Shown here one piece after another: positions 1-10,985 of a stretch of 64,000 bases of DNA. The translations under genes and the position numbers were made by a program. The stretch is from Platycarya strobilacea (taxonomy: Eukaryota > Streptophyta > Magnoliopsida > Fagales > Juglandaceae): assembly GCA_036898215.1 (NCBI GenBank), contig CM072546.1, positions 19,874,877 to 19,938,876 of the forward strand, read 5' to 3'. The notes under the pieces are model-generated. The model saw only the letters and a list, made by a program, of their open reading frames with translations, ran no database searches and was not told where the DNA came from. Position 1 is the first letter of the stretch. Every line of letters starts with the position of its first letter.

Positions 1-412
1 TAGGTCCAAGAAAAGTTTGAACATTTTGTTCCATCGGTTTTTAGTTCCATCGCTCTTTATGTGATTCATTGATGGAAGCATTGTTACTACAACTATTTGT
101 ATTGTACTTATTTGTTCCCTAGATTAATCGGAGCCAAAGAAGATTGGCTCGACATGTATTTAAAAGACGTGCGCTTTACTTAGATCAGACACATTCCTCG
201 CCTTTGCTTCCACTTCACACTTGGGTTCGATGAGGCCTTTGCACTGACATGCATCTGGTGCTTTTAACAACACTGACTTGCATACCTAGGTTTTTGACCT
301 TTTTTTCTTAATATAATACTGCTCCTTAAGTTGAAAAAAAAAAAAAACCAAAACAAAAACAAAAACAAACTGGCTTGCAGACATGCATGCGTTAGCATAT
401 TCATTTGAATGT

Positions 413-895
413 ATTTGTTTGAACCTTAAACTTTTTTTATTTATATGGATGGGTGCGATCATACCAGCACTAACGCACCGGATCCCATCAAAATTTCACA
501 ATTAAGCATGCTTAAGTGAGAGTAGTATTAAGATGGATGACCTTCTAGGAAGTCCTTGTGTAAACAAACTACTCAATCCAACATCCAACCTAGCTAGTCG
601 ACACTATTTGGATGGATGAGTAAGTGCCGGCAGTCTTGCCTTCCTTTCTGAGTGTACAAGAGTAAGTCTCTATGAGCAACAGCGGCTCGTAGCGGAACTT
701 TCACCTTGCCAGTCTAGTCTAGTAGGTCTGTCAGCTAGTCTTTCATTTATCGCTCACTAGTCAAGCCAGTCTGTCTGTTGCACCGCCTCGTTTGTATCTT
801 TCATGTATACTTCCTTTCTAAGTATACTTGGGATTTGCCTACTTTTATGAATTGAATACTTTGATTACTGATCAAAATAAAAAATTTGTTTGAAC
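413..895 (+). mobile_element. Candidate 5S-rRNA-headed SINE-like retroposon
   Basis: The unit begins with a 5S rRNA-like head (451-560), continues with about 320 bp that I do not recognise, and ends in an A-rich tail (TGATCAAAATAAAAA, about 869-883). It is flanked by the direct repeat ATTTGTTTGAAC at 413-424 and 884-895, and the similarity extends a few bases further with mismatches. A head with an internal RNA polymerase III promoter, an A-rich 3' end and a target-site duplication is the structure expected of a non-LTR retroposon (SINE3-like class). Alternatives are a one-off 5S/other-RNA chimera copied by a LINE, or a fragment of a Cassandra-type TRIM whose LTRs carry 5S sequence. No LTR ends or primer-binding site were seen that would favour Cassandra. 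Confidence 0.5.
451..560 (+). pseudogene. Decayed 5S rRNA sequence
   Basis: From GGGTGCGATCATACCAGCAC at 451 the sequence follows plant 5S rRNA collinearly through the internal control region: box A near 501-519, and the intermediate element and box C near 531-555. It stops matching near 560, before the expected 3' end. Nearly all differences from the usual plant 5S sequence are transitions, mostly G to A and C to T, which fits long-term deamination of methylated cytosines. It is a lone copy outside any tandem 5S array, so it is not expected to be a functional rRNA gene. Recognised from memory of the 5S consensus. Confidence 0.85.
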
Positions 896-1289
896 TTGAA
901 TCTCCTCAATTCCAGCTCCTACATATATGTATTTATCTATATAAGTTTTTGGTGCTTTCATTGAGTGTGCTATTTTCTATACTTATCTACTAGCGTTGTA
1001 GTTATTTATTTATTGCTTTTTTGTCTGGACGTACATTTTGTCCAATTGGTTTTGTTCGGTCAAGTTGGTGTGGCAAATGAAACTATGCTGAACGCTGGAA
1101 ATATTTGCATTTGTCTCTAGCTTAGTTTCAACTATGCTCCATTAATTGGTGAGAAATTAAGTATAGACTAGCAAAACATTATATACACTTGTTGGTGCAA
1201 GTATATAGGAGTTAGATGTGACTTTTTTACCTTACGAGTAATCCTCTTTTTCATCCTAATCCTTGTCATCCTCTTTTTATCTTAGTAAA

Positions 1290-2106
1290 TAGGGCTGTAA
1301 TCGAGCTAAGTCGACTCGATTCAAAATATTCGAGCTCGAGCTCAGGATTTTTATTTATTCTTTGTTCGAACTCGACTCAATAAACTAAACTTTTAATTTG
1401 AGCTCGAGCTCGAGCTCGTCTCACAAACGAACTCGATTCGAGCCGAACTCAATCCAAGCCATGCTCGAGCATGAGTTCGATTTTTTTTTTTAATTTTTGG
1501 AATAAAATCTATAAATAAATAAAGAAATAAAAATCTAATAAAAATTAATACTTAATATCTAACTAGTTGAAATTTATTCATCATAATAATATGTTATATG
1601 CTTACATATATTATTAATAAATACATATAATATGATAGCATATATGTATTTCATATATAATTCATATGTAATAATATATAAAATTATTAAATTTTATAGA
1701 TTAATTATTGTACAAATTATAAAATATAGTTATAAAGTATATTCATTATATAGACATAAGTAATTAGATTACATATGACATATTTAATTATTAAAGTACT
1801 ATGCTTATATTGTTAGTAATACATATATATAATATAAATATGTGTATATATTTATTAATATATAAATGAATTTTAATCGAGTCAAGCTAGCGAGTCAATT
1901 CGAGTATAAATGAGCGAGCCTTAATGAGCCTTAACGAGCCTTAGTTGAGTAGACTCGAGTTTAGTTGGGTATGTGTCATTTACTAATCGAGTGGGTATTT
2001 GCTTTCACGGGCGAACTTTTTTTTTTTCACGAGTTGAATTTGATTCAAGTTTAATCGAGCGAATACCGAGTGGGCTGTCGAGTAGCTTGATTCATTTACA
2101 GCCCTA
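1290..2106. mobile_element. hAT-type non-autonomous element (MITE), 817 bp
   Basis: The element starts TAGGGCTGTAATCGAGC and its other end reads, on the opposite strand, TAGGGCTGTAAATGAATC: terminal inverted repeats typical of hAT elements. Sub-terminal regions are rich in GAGCTCGAGCTC-type motifs. The flanks TTAGTAAA (1282-1289) and TTATTGAA (2107-2114) match at 6 of 8 positions, consistent with an aged 8-bp duplication. The centre is very AT-rich and non-coding. It lies in the probable first intron of VPS20. Confidence 0.75.
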
Positions 2107-2381
2107 TTATTGAAACATGGTGATATGGCAAATTTCAAGCGGTTACCATTTAAGTGCTTAATAGACAATACCACTTGAAATGTGACACATTGCCCAGGGG
2201 TGATTGGGATGACAGGATTTAGCATGAAGAGTAACATTCCTCTTATTTTTTAGTTATTTGTAACAATTTTTGAACAATCTAGAACCTTCTAAAGGATCAC
2301 TAATGAAAGTGTAGCTTAAACTCGTGCATGTTCATCTGAAAATTACTTATGTTACTTCCTTTTGTGATCCACTCCTTTCAG

Positions 2382-4356
2382 CTTGATGCTGTCATTGAAG
2401 CAGAAAAGCAAGCAGCAAGAGACTTGATTCGTGAAAAGAAAAAGGACAGGGCCTTGTTAGCATTGAAGAAGAAAAAGGCACAAGAAGAATTATTGAAGCA
2501 TGTTGATGCCTGGATTATTAATGTTGAGCAACAGGTACTATACTAATCTGCATCTTGATTCTTCTGTTCAAGATTTTTTCCTTACTTTTTTCCTCAGCAA
2601 TTGTTCGCCCCAGGAGTTCTCCACTGATTCGGTCACTTTGCTAATGTGATAGAATGGGCTTGAATTTGTTTCTCCAACTTTAAATGAATGAACATACTCA
2701 AATTTACATTCTGATTCAGTTGGCAGATATTGAACTGGCAAGCAAGCAGAAAGCTGTTTTTGATAGTTTAAAGGCTGGTAATAATGCTATTAAAGCTATA
2801 CAAAGTGAGATCAACCTGGAGGATGTTCAAAAACTAGTGGATGATACCGATGAAGCAAAAGCTTATCAAGATGTAAGCTTGAAACTGCATCTTTTATTTT
2901 TCTGTATCTTTATACTGCATAGATGAGAACGGCATATTGCTTGATGTTGGGTCTGGTAACTCTAAACAGTACATATCATCAACAAGTGAGAAACGTTTTG
3001 TCATCTCCACAGAGCTTCAGTATTTGGTTTAGTTTCTTTTGCTGCTCCAGCTTTGTTTGATTTGACTGTATGTTTATATGGCGACGTTTTAAATCTAATT
3101 ATTTTGGACTCTCCCTCCCTCTCTCTCTCTCTCTCCTGTGGGATAAAATTGTAGCGGCAACATCCTGGCAAGTCTTTGGTGCTTCTGTATACTGTTTATC
3201 ATTACCTATGTTAACTTTAGAAGCTTGAAAAGTAATTTAAAGAGCAACATGATTGCGTATGAGACAGTGTCTCCTTTCTTTTTGCCTTCTTTGTTTCTTT
3301 TCTTTCCTTCGCATTCATTTTTACATTTCCCCAACTTAATACCTCATCTTCCTACTGTTTGGAAATTTAACTCAGCTCGTTTGCACTGCTGTGTTTCTTA
3401 TGAAGGAAATTAATGCCATATTGGGGGAGAAATTATCAGCAGAAGATGAAGAAGAAGTTTTGGCAGAATTTGAGAACTTGGAAAGTCAGGTATGTATATA
3501 TTTCTATCCGGACAACTGGACCATAATATATTTTTCTATCCGGACAACTGGACCATAATGTGCCTGAATTTTGTTTACATTGATATAAATTATGCAGTAT
3601 AAATTTGATATATTTTTCTTCTTAAGTGTTCATCATTTTGGCCATTTCCAGAATAAAAGTTGTGTGAATTCATGTCTTTTTTGCTGTTCAGAGGTTCCAT
3701 TAATTAGACACTTCACTACTTCACTTTTTCACCATGCTAAATCTAGTAGACTGCTGTTGAATTCAGGTTCATTTGAGCATTGTAATGTGGCATTGTACTC
3801 ATTTTCCTATGATATTACTGTATAAAAGATTAGAAATGGCACTTGGTGCGTGTCCTGGATTTTTAGATTCAATGACTGATGTAAATGTTAGATTTTTCAA
3901 TTGAAGAGGCTTTCATCATTCATGCGGTGTCTTATGTAGATGCCGCAATGAGTACTTTATAAGATTAAACGGTGGATGATCTATTTGCGTTCTTTCCAAT
4001 GAGTTTGGTTACTATAGTTGGTTTGTGCTGCCCGTTGAATTTATTAGAACTGATTTTATTTCTATTTGTAGCTTTAACTTTCATTTCCAGACTGTTTATT
4101 TTTGGTCTTTAATTTGGGATCTTTACTTTTCATGTTTGCATTGCCATTGTCCCTTCAAACCATAATTTTCTTATCTGAAAGAAAAAAATCATCTTTGCTT
4201 GTCCAGGTCATCCTTCAAGATCTGCCTGATGTTCCAACTTCAACACAATCTTCTGAAGAACACAACGAGTTGCTGAACCTTCCAGATGTACCAACCAAAG
4301 CACCAGTCGCACCTGAAGTGGTTCCAGATGAAGCTGAAGTATCCACAAAGAGGAAA

Positions 4357-4406
<50 letters not shown>

Positions 4407-4501
4407 GACATCTATATGTATAGATAGACACACACATTTTCTAACTACAAATGCTTGATTTTGTTTTTTAAACAGTCTTGGAGGAACCATTGCCAGCTTG
4501 A
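2382..4501 (+). CDS. VPS20: VPS20/CHMP6-type ESCRT-III subunit (partial, 5' exon missing)
   Basis: Exons read as 2382-2534, 2720-2872, 3406-3489, 4207-4357 and 4476-4501 (TGA at 4499). All introns have GT-AG ends and phases agree, giving 188 codons after the missing N-terminal exon. Family knowledge: VPS20 links ESCRT-II to ESCRT-III polymerisation on endosomes in multivesicular-body sorting. The sequence shows the basic, helical SNF7 core (AARDLIREKKKDRALLALKK), the conserved stretch KQKAVFDSLKAGNNAIKAIQ, an acidic segment (LSAEDEEEVLAEFENLES) and a C-terminal tail with the repeated motif LPDVPT, ending KRKVLEEPLPA, like plant VPS20. Reading frame and splice sites are undamaged. Missing are the myristoylation-type MGN start and first helix, which should lie left of the window. 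Convergent with the farnesylcysteine lyase gene. Confidence 0.9.
3501..3559 (+). repeat. 32-bp tandem duplication beside a splice donor
   Basis: A unit containing TCTATCCGGACAACTGGACC occurs twice in direct tandem with a 32-bp period. It begins about 10 bp after the donor of VPS20 exon 3406-3489. The copies are identical over at least 27 bp, so the duplication is recent or conserved. The donor itself is not affected. Confidence 0.9.
4361..4406 (+). repeat. (TC)15-(TA)8 compound microsatellite
   Basis: Fifteen TC units (4361-4390) are followed by eight TA units (4391-4406) directly after the donor of the penultimate VPS20 exon (GT at 4358-4359). Likely length-polymorphic and only 1 bp from the splice site dinucleotide. 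Confidence 0.95.
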
Positions 4502-5513
4502 TTGGGAAAAACGTGGAATTGACATTGATATTGGCATCATTTCAAGTTGTTTGCCTATTTCAATGAACCAACATTGGATTGTACAGTTATATATCTTGAT
4601 AACGTTCTTCATATATAAAGGGTATTGCAAAATGTTTGTCCCCTAATCAATTAAACTTATTCATGTTTCTTTGCTTTTCAAATTTGCCATGATCAGCCTA
4701 TTTGCTATTTACGTTTGAACACAAATAACAATATATGATGGAAACCTTTATCGGGACACTTGAGGAGAATAATCGCTTCCTTTCGTAACTTTTGTTACAT
4801 TGCGAACTGGTTTCTGATTGAAAAGATGCTGATATTTTTTGGAAAACTAGTCCCACGCTAACCGCTAACCACTAACCACAATCTGGCTCTGTCCACCACT
4901 ATAAAACATTTAAGTGGTAAAGACATAAATCCTTAAAAACAAAGTTGGAAAGGGGATGACAAGAAAAGTAAGATTACTCCAAATCCAGTTGGAAAAGTCT
5001 TTCATCAAGAGTTGATTAGCCCTTGCAACAACTTCTTTGTTTTTACTTTTATTTTTTTTAAAAATCCAGATCCAGAATATTATGAACTGGGTTATTTCTC
5101 ACGCATTTCTGGTCTAAGATGATAAAGATTTGTATAGGATAAAACCCGAAAGAATGTCCCAATTGCAATAAAATCATATCACGTCTCATTTATTCTTTTT
5201 TTTTTTTTCTCTGTTCTCTTGCTGCTTTTTAATTTCAATGCAACTGAGGAAACCACAACTATAAATAAATAAATAAATGTAAGAAGATGACGACACTTCC
5301 AGCGGCATGGTAAAAAATGACAAAGTTGCCAGAACTCCTTTTAGCACACATATGCACCAACTTCTCATAATATCATATAACAAAAATACCTCATCTAAGC
5401 TTCTTTCTTTGGCCAGAGCCCAGACAGAGATGGTAAATATCCAAAATCTTACATTAGGATCTTAACCAATATCTGAAATTATTCGTGTAAAACGTGTGAC
5501 TATATACACTTAT
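4502..5513. other. Intergenic region between two convergent 3' ends
   Basis: Contains the presumed 3' UTRs of VPS20 (left) and farnesylcysteine lyase (right, opposite strand). No coding similarity, RNA gene or mobile-element ends were seen. A short (CTAACC)-like stretch lies near 4857-4880 and a poly-T run near 5198. Confidence 0.6.
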
Positions 5514-6257
5514 TTACAGGTCCACATGTAAAAGTTCCCCAGAGTTTGAGCTCAGGTTGGATGAAATAAAGGGTGCTTGGCTAAAAAATCTTGATAGGAT
5601 TAGTCGTGCTATATTCTCAGCTGCAACAGCACTTGTCTCCATCGTGCTAGCTGCATTCTCAAAAGCATTCACATAGTACAAATGCCGACCATCCAAAATA
5701 AATGGTGCAAATACTTCAGGAGCACTGTAGTGAGGGTAAGCACCCCAATTGATCCGAATTGTCTCCTGCCTCACACTGGCTTGCATCAATAAAAAATTAG
5801 TATAAAACAAAAAACAAAAAATAAAAAATGTCAGGTAAAGATCATTCAACTTCTCCCCTACATCTTTCTAGAATGTAATTAGATTTTTTTTTTTTGTATA
5901 CTTTCTTTGTACACGAGCTTTGCCTATTCCATTTGATGAATAAAAGTGTCTCTTATAAATTAAAAAATAAAAAACATCATCTCTTCCATTGGTACCATAG
6001 ATGGTTTATAAAGATCAAAATCTTTAGCTCGGTATCAAGAGTTGACGCAATTTAAATTATTGATTAGATACTTTGCTAACTAGAAGCAACCAAATCGACA
6101 GAAATTAACTTCCAATACCCTACGTATCAAGAAAGAAACCCAGATCCTCTAAAAGTTCCTAATTTTAGCAACTTTGTTAAGCACAAGTGGGTAACTTCTG
6201 TTTGGATCACATGGACTCAAATTGACACAAATCAAGTACGGACACTGCCAATATTCT

Positions 6258-6293
<36 letters not shown>

Positions 6294-8803
6294 AAAAAAG
6301 TAAAAACAAAAGAAAAAAGGACAATCAGTATAAGAAAAGAAAGAAAAAGGGAAAAAAAAGTATGCTATAAACACCCATATGTTAGATGTTACCTAAAGAT
6401 GCTATCCAGTAATGTATCTGCCATGGGTTGACGGGAAAATATCTTGTAAGTCATATCTTTCTCACCATGTTGCCTTAGAACTGAAATGCTTGAGAACGGA
6501 AGGTCAGAATCCTCTACAGTGCCTACCAGTTCTGGGATTTCTGATACAGCATTTAGGCCAAAATATGCCTTTCCACAGAAATACATCCAAGATCATGGGG
6601 TAAGCACTTAAATCATGGATCATACCCAAAAAAAGGGATGACAAAAAATATTAGCAATTGTTATGATACTTACAGGATTTAAAAGGCCCCTCACAAAAGT
6701 TGCATGAGTGTGCTGTAATTCTCTCTTAGGAATTGAAATTTGAGGGGCAAACTGAATATTCAGCTCATCCATAGGTGTAGCAACCACCGTAACTTCACAC
6801 GTGTAACTATTCCCTATGGTGGAGTTAAGCTCATAATATTCTCCCAGATAAGAGATAGATTCTATTTCTTCATGGAGGTGCAATGCAACATCTGAGCGAT
6901 TAATTAATCCAGCAGCCATCTGCCAATTTCCGCCTTCGATGGCCCACAACCCTCCACCAGATCCTGCCAATGAAACTGCACCAGCAAGTCCACTGATAGA
7001 GACACTTTGCCCATAATTTATTCTTGTGATGACCTGAGTAAATTAAGATAATTCTGAACTGTGATTGATGTTGAGAAATTTAAGTTCTCCAGTTCAAAAT
7101 CAACTTTTCAATCTAAAGTATCATAATTTTTTTTTTGATAAGTAATCTAAAGTATCATAATTATAACCAAAACTGACACCTTTCATTATTTTGAGAAGAA
7201 GTAAGATGCTAAGATATTACTCCGTGCAAGAAATACAAAAAGGATGCCTTTCCTTCAATATATGATCTTCAGTATTTGGAGAATGGTATTACTTCTGGCC
7301 TTTCAAATAGTTCAAAGAGCACATACAAGTTCCTCTACCACATCATCTCAAATTCCTATGGCACCTGCTCACGATAGACAGTACACCTGCCAGTTTTCTT
7401 CACTTATTTTCGGGCTATCAGAGCTTAACATTTTATTATTTAACAACTGTAGGCAGAATAATTTTTTACGAAATTGCTCGTTTATTTTTAAGAACTTCTA
7501 GTTTCTTAAGTAGTCCATCTCAAAATCATCACTTCACCTATACTCAACCTGTAACCATGTTCACTGGTTGTCCAGTAATCTTCATAAGTCGTTCAAAAAC
7601 TCCTCTCTTTTTTTAATTTTTTATTTTTATCAACGTCTAAAGGTTCTCATCGTACAATACACTTGTTCTGAATGTGAGCATGTAAAAGCTCCCGAAATCA
7701 GTCCAAAAATACCAAAGTCAACCAATGCGCAGAAAGTATAATGCAAGAAACATTTAAGTAAAATAGTGAACGTTCTTACAGTGACAAGCTCGTCTATCAA
7801 TAAGGGAGAAAACCCCGAATCAATCATTTCCTCCAGCAGAGTCCGGGTTGTGAGATTGTACAAACCCGCCCATTTTAGCATCCCATCCACAGTCTCAAAA
7901 ACTGGTCTCGATTCCGAGCTTTCATAGTACTTCAAGAACTTGTCCACGGTACTCTACATCACGAACATACACAAAAGGAGGTTAGCTTTATGAATGTTCA
8001 GGTAAGTTTTGTTTTTGTATTTTTTTGTATTTGTTTGGTCATTTAATTAACTAAAAAGGACGAAGTAGCCCATCAATTCAATACTTGCTTGTCCAGCAAT
8101 TGGGGATAAGATAGTTTTTCTCTCTTATGAGCAAAAATAGAAGCAAGAGAACAAACAAAATCTCACTGAAAATTTTCAATCTTTGTACAAAAGGAACATA
8201 TTTTCCTCCCTTTTTTAACCCATAAAACAAACCAAAAGTCAGAAACAAAAAGAGGGTCAGTTAAAAAAAATAGACCTCGATAAAGCTCTCCATTCTGAGG
8301 AGTGAAAACCCATAGCGCAGGAACATGAGCACCGAATTGGCGAGCGAGACGATCTTGTCAACGAATGGGATCTTGGAACTAAAGCTTAAAGTTTTGAACA
8401 CAAAATTCTTGCCGTCCCAAATGCCGAGAGAGAAAGAATCCGAAGAAGAGGGCTTCTTGATAGTCAACCCGAGGGACTTAGTGTAGTTCAAGGCGTGGTA
8501 ATTCTTGGGGTGGAGAATGGAGGCACCGGCCTCGAAGGTCTGGCCGGAGATGTTGACAGTGGCCATGCGGCCCCCGACGATGCCGTTACGCTCGAAGATT
8601 CGAATAGAGAAGGGGTGGGAGGAGTAGTGACGGAGGAAGTGAGCGACGGAGGAACCCCCGATTCCGCTGCCGACGATGCAGATAGTGGGGGGATCACTTG
8701 GAGCTGGTATTGGGGTTGGGAGATCAGGGGATTGAGGTAGGGAGGAGAGTGATGGACAGAGGAGGAGGAAGGTCAAAAGAGAGAGGGCGAGTGGTGACAG
8801 CAT
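5514..8803 (-). CDS. FCLY: Farnesylcysteine lyase (prenylcysteine oxidase family)
   Basis: Exons on the minus strand: 8803-8276, 7953-7780, 7033-6674, 6568-6393 and 5775-5514, with GT-AG introns and compatible phases. They total 1500 nt (499 aa plus stop), the usual length for plant farnesylcysteine lyase. Family knowledge: an FAD-dependent thioether oxidase that splits farnesylcysteine into cysteine and farnesal, recycling products of prenyl-protein breakdown; membrane or vacuole/lysosome associated. The sequence shows an N-terminal signal peptide or anchor (about residues 1-23, LALSLLTFLLLCPS), a dinucleotide-binding glycine motif ICIVGSGIGG (residues 41-50), the ERNGIVGGRM motif that follows in this fold, EAGASILHPKN near 91, and the family block GSGGGLWAIEGGNW in exon 3. 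The ATG at 8803 is chosen because the signal peptide and family similarity begin there. All exons are open and appear functional. Confidence 0.92.
6258..6287 (+). repeat. C20-A10 homopolymer tract in an intron
   Basis: A run of 20 C residues followed by 10 A lies in the last intron of the farnesylcysteine lyase gene. On the transcribed strand it is T10-G20, a G-rich run. Assembly or sequencing length error is likely at such a tract. Confidence 0.95.
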
Positions 8804-9100
8804 GTTGATCCTTCGCAGCCGATGATCTCTTACTCTCGAACTCGAAGTCGTCTCCACCTTCGCCGTCGCTGTTTTAGTGCCGAAGGACGATATTTTTTTA
8901 TTTATTATTTTTAAATGATTGGTAACATCTATATTTATTATACTCATTTTTATATAAATAATAACATATTATTATGAAGAAAAATATAATAAATGTGAAT
9001 ACTCCTATCAATGCTCTTTGATTTAATGTTGTACACGCTAAATTATCATGTAGTGTCGAATCACTTAATGGACTTAACATTATTCCGTTAAGTCTATTAA

Positions 9101-9435
9101 AAGCATTTTCATTAGATTATTTAAAATTATTTTTAAAAAAATATAAATTTATATATTTATTAAAAAAATTTAATCATTTAATTAAAAGTAAAGAGATAAA
9201 AGTAAAAAAATTAAATAAAAGTACTTTTTGTAAATAATAAATCAAAAATTTTATTAATATTGGCTAAATTTGATTTTTATTGAATAAAATTTTAATTTTA
9301 TTATTTACAAAAAACATCTTTATTCATTTTTGCTACTTTTATCTATCAAATATGACTAATTTTTTTTAATAAATATATAAATTTATACTTTTTAAAAAAT
9401 AATTTTAAACAATTCAATAAAAATGTTCTAAATGA
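9101..9435. mobile_element. Fold-back MITE, about 335 bp
   Basis: The left half (from AAGCATTTTCATTAGATTAT) and right half are inverted repeats of each other over roughly 130 bp each, including the shared block TATAAATTTATATATTTATT on both strands, leaving a short loop. The direct repeat TCTATTAA flanks the region at 9093-9100 and 9436-9443, a possible 8-bp target duplication. The right copy sits a few bases outside the clean inverted repeat, so the exact ends are uncertain. Non-coding. Confidence 0.7.
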
Positions 9436-9599
9436 TCTATTAACTTCATCATCATATTCATGCAATTAAGAGAATACATATATCAATCTATTAACATATG
9501 AGTTTTTGATTAAAAAATACAAAAGATTTTTCAATTCGCGTCCATTAAGTCCATTAAAGAGTAGATAACGGGAAATTTGTATTTGTCAATTAAGACAAA

Positions 9600-9671
9600 T
9601 TATTTGTAAGAAGATTATTTGTAAGAAGATTATTTGTAGAAGGATTATTTTATTTGTAGGAAGATTATTTG
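9600..9671 (+). repeat. Short minisatellite, about 15-bp unit
   Basis: About four and a half imperfect copies of TTATTTGTAAGAAGA lie in direct tandem, with one unit expanded by a TTATT insertion. No function apparent. Confidence 0.8.
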
Positions 9672-10985
9672 TTTCTATGGCCTGTTCGTGTGAGAGGTGG
9701 ATTGAAGGTCTCCCTTCTCTTCTCTTCTTTGTTCTGGCCTCTATCGCAGGATGCACAACAATAAAAGGTGCGGTAGATTTAATTCTAAGGCCTTGAGATT
9801 TTGTAGTTGAATATCTTTATTTTAAGTTGTTGAATTTTCGTTGAATTGTTTATCTTATTTTATTTAATTACATCATTTATTTTCCTATGGTCAAGCCCCA
9901 AAAAGTTCTGAGTACGTAAATATTTTGAAGATAACCAAATATTGAAGGGATTATAATGATAAATAAGTTGAATGTGTACACTTGAGTATGGTTGTTCTCT
10001 ATTATTTTTATTATAATATTAGACAGGTATGAGTGCATATGAGTACATGCATGTTGGAAGTTGAAGGATTAAGAGTTTGTATCTTTTAATTAAATATTTA
10101 AAGAATTATTTGTATCTTTGGACAGATGCTTTTATCTTCTCGTCCTTCTTCCTTTTAACTCCCTACTTGATTATTTTGACGCAAGCTTGGTTCTATCCTT
10201 CTTCCACAAGCTCAAATTACTACCTATGTTGAGTACTTTGGTCAATTTACATCAGCACAGTTTTCAGAGGATATTGCCGAGGTATGTTTTTTCATTTTCA
10301 TTACTGAAATCATTTTTGTTATCCTATTCTGAACTAATATTATTAATATGTTCTTTAGGACAGTTGATCCGTAACCGCTATCCATCAAAAGAAAAACGTC
10401 TCTTATTTTTCCTCTTTTTAACTTTTCTTCCATATCTTGGTATGATAAGTTCCTCTATTTTTCCTGCTTACCTTATCTTACTTTTCTGTTAATAATAAAA
10501 AACTCTTTCAAGTTTATTTCATACAAAAGCATTTGCACTAAGCTATAGTTTGTTTTGATATATTCTCTTTTATATAATACACAAATAGAATGTAGTTATT
10601 ATGTATTTCAAATCACATTTTGTTTATTAATAAAAAATAATGATTTTTATAATATTTTTTTTTCTCAACTTGGAGAATGTCTTACATGTCACTCCACAAC
10701 TAGTATGAATATATATATATATATATTTTATATTAGCAAGGGATAACGTGCAATAATGTACGCCTCATGTCCAAGTAAGTCATATGAAAAAAAAATATAA
10801 TTATAATATATAATAAATGTTTGTATTAGACAAATTTAGAGATATGATAGTAAATTTGCTTACAAAAAATAAAAAATAAATAAAGATAGCAGTTATGAGA
10901 AAGTAAAGATGGCTAATAATTATGTTATTCTAATCAAGTGAAATAAATCTTATCTTCCAAACAGTGCCCTATATTGAGAAGGGGG

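Larger units (their letters stand above)
1..2381 (+). other. Upstream part / probable long intron 1 of the VPS20 gene
   Basis: No convincing coding exon was found here. The first recognisable VPS20 exon begins right after an acceptor AG at 2380-2381 and starts in mid-protein, so an N-terminal exon of about 35 codons is expected upstream. I could not find it in 1-2381, which makes this stretch most likely intron, with the first exon beyond the left edge. It contains a 5S-rRNA-headed retroposon (about 413-895) and a hAT-type MITE (1290-2106). The rest is AT-rich, with an A-rich tract near 335-370. Confidence 0.5.
8804..10985. other. Upstream/intergenic region of the farnesylcysteine lyase gene
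   Basis: The first about 100 bp probably hold the 5' UTR and proximal promoter of the minus-strand lyase gene. The remainder is AT-rich and without recognisable genes. It contains a fold-back MITE (9101-9435) and a 15-bp minisatellite (about 9600-9671). Open frames around 10118-10500 show no recognisable protein features and are interpreted as chance. Confidence 0.6.

Noticed and set aside
123..182. Possible coding exon after a CCCTAG acceptor near 123 (reads ...EDWLDMYLKDVRFT-stop)
   Set aside because: Short, no family recognised, and not matching the missing VPS20 N-terminus in any frame; left unannotated.
451..560. Functional 5S rRNA gene
   Set aside because: Single copy with many substitutions in the internal promoter and no terminator-like T run directly after it.
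10118..10492. Small hydrophobic protein gene
   Set aside because: Leucine/phenylalanine-rich frame from T-rich DNA, no start context, no known family, no exon partners.
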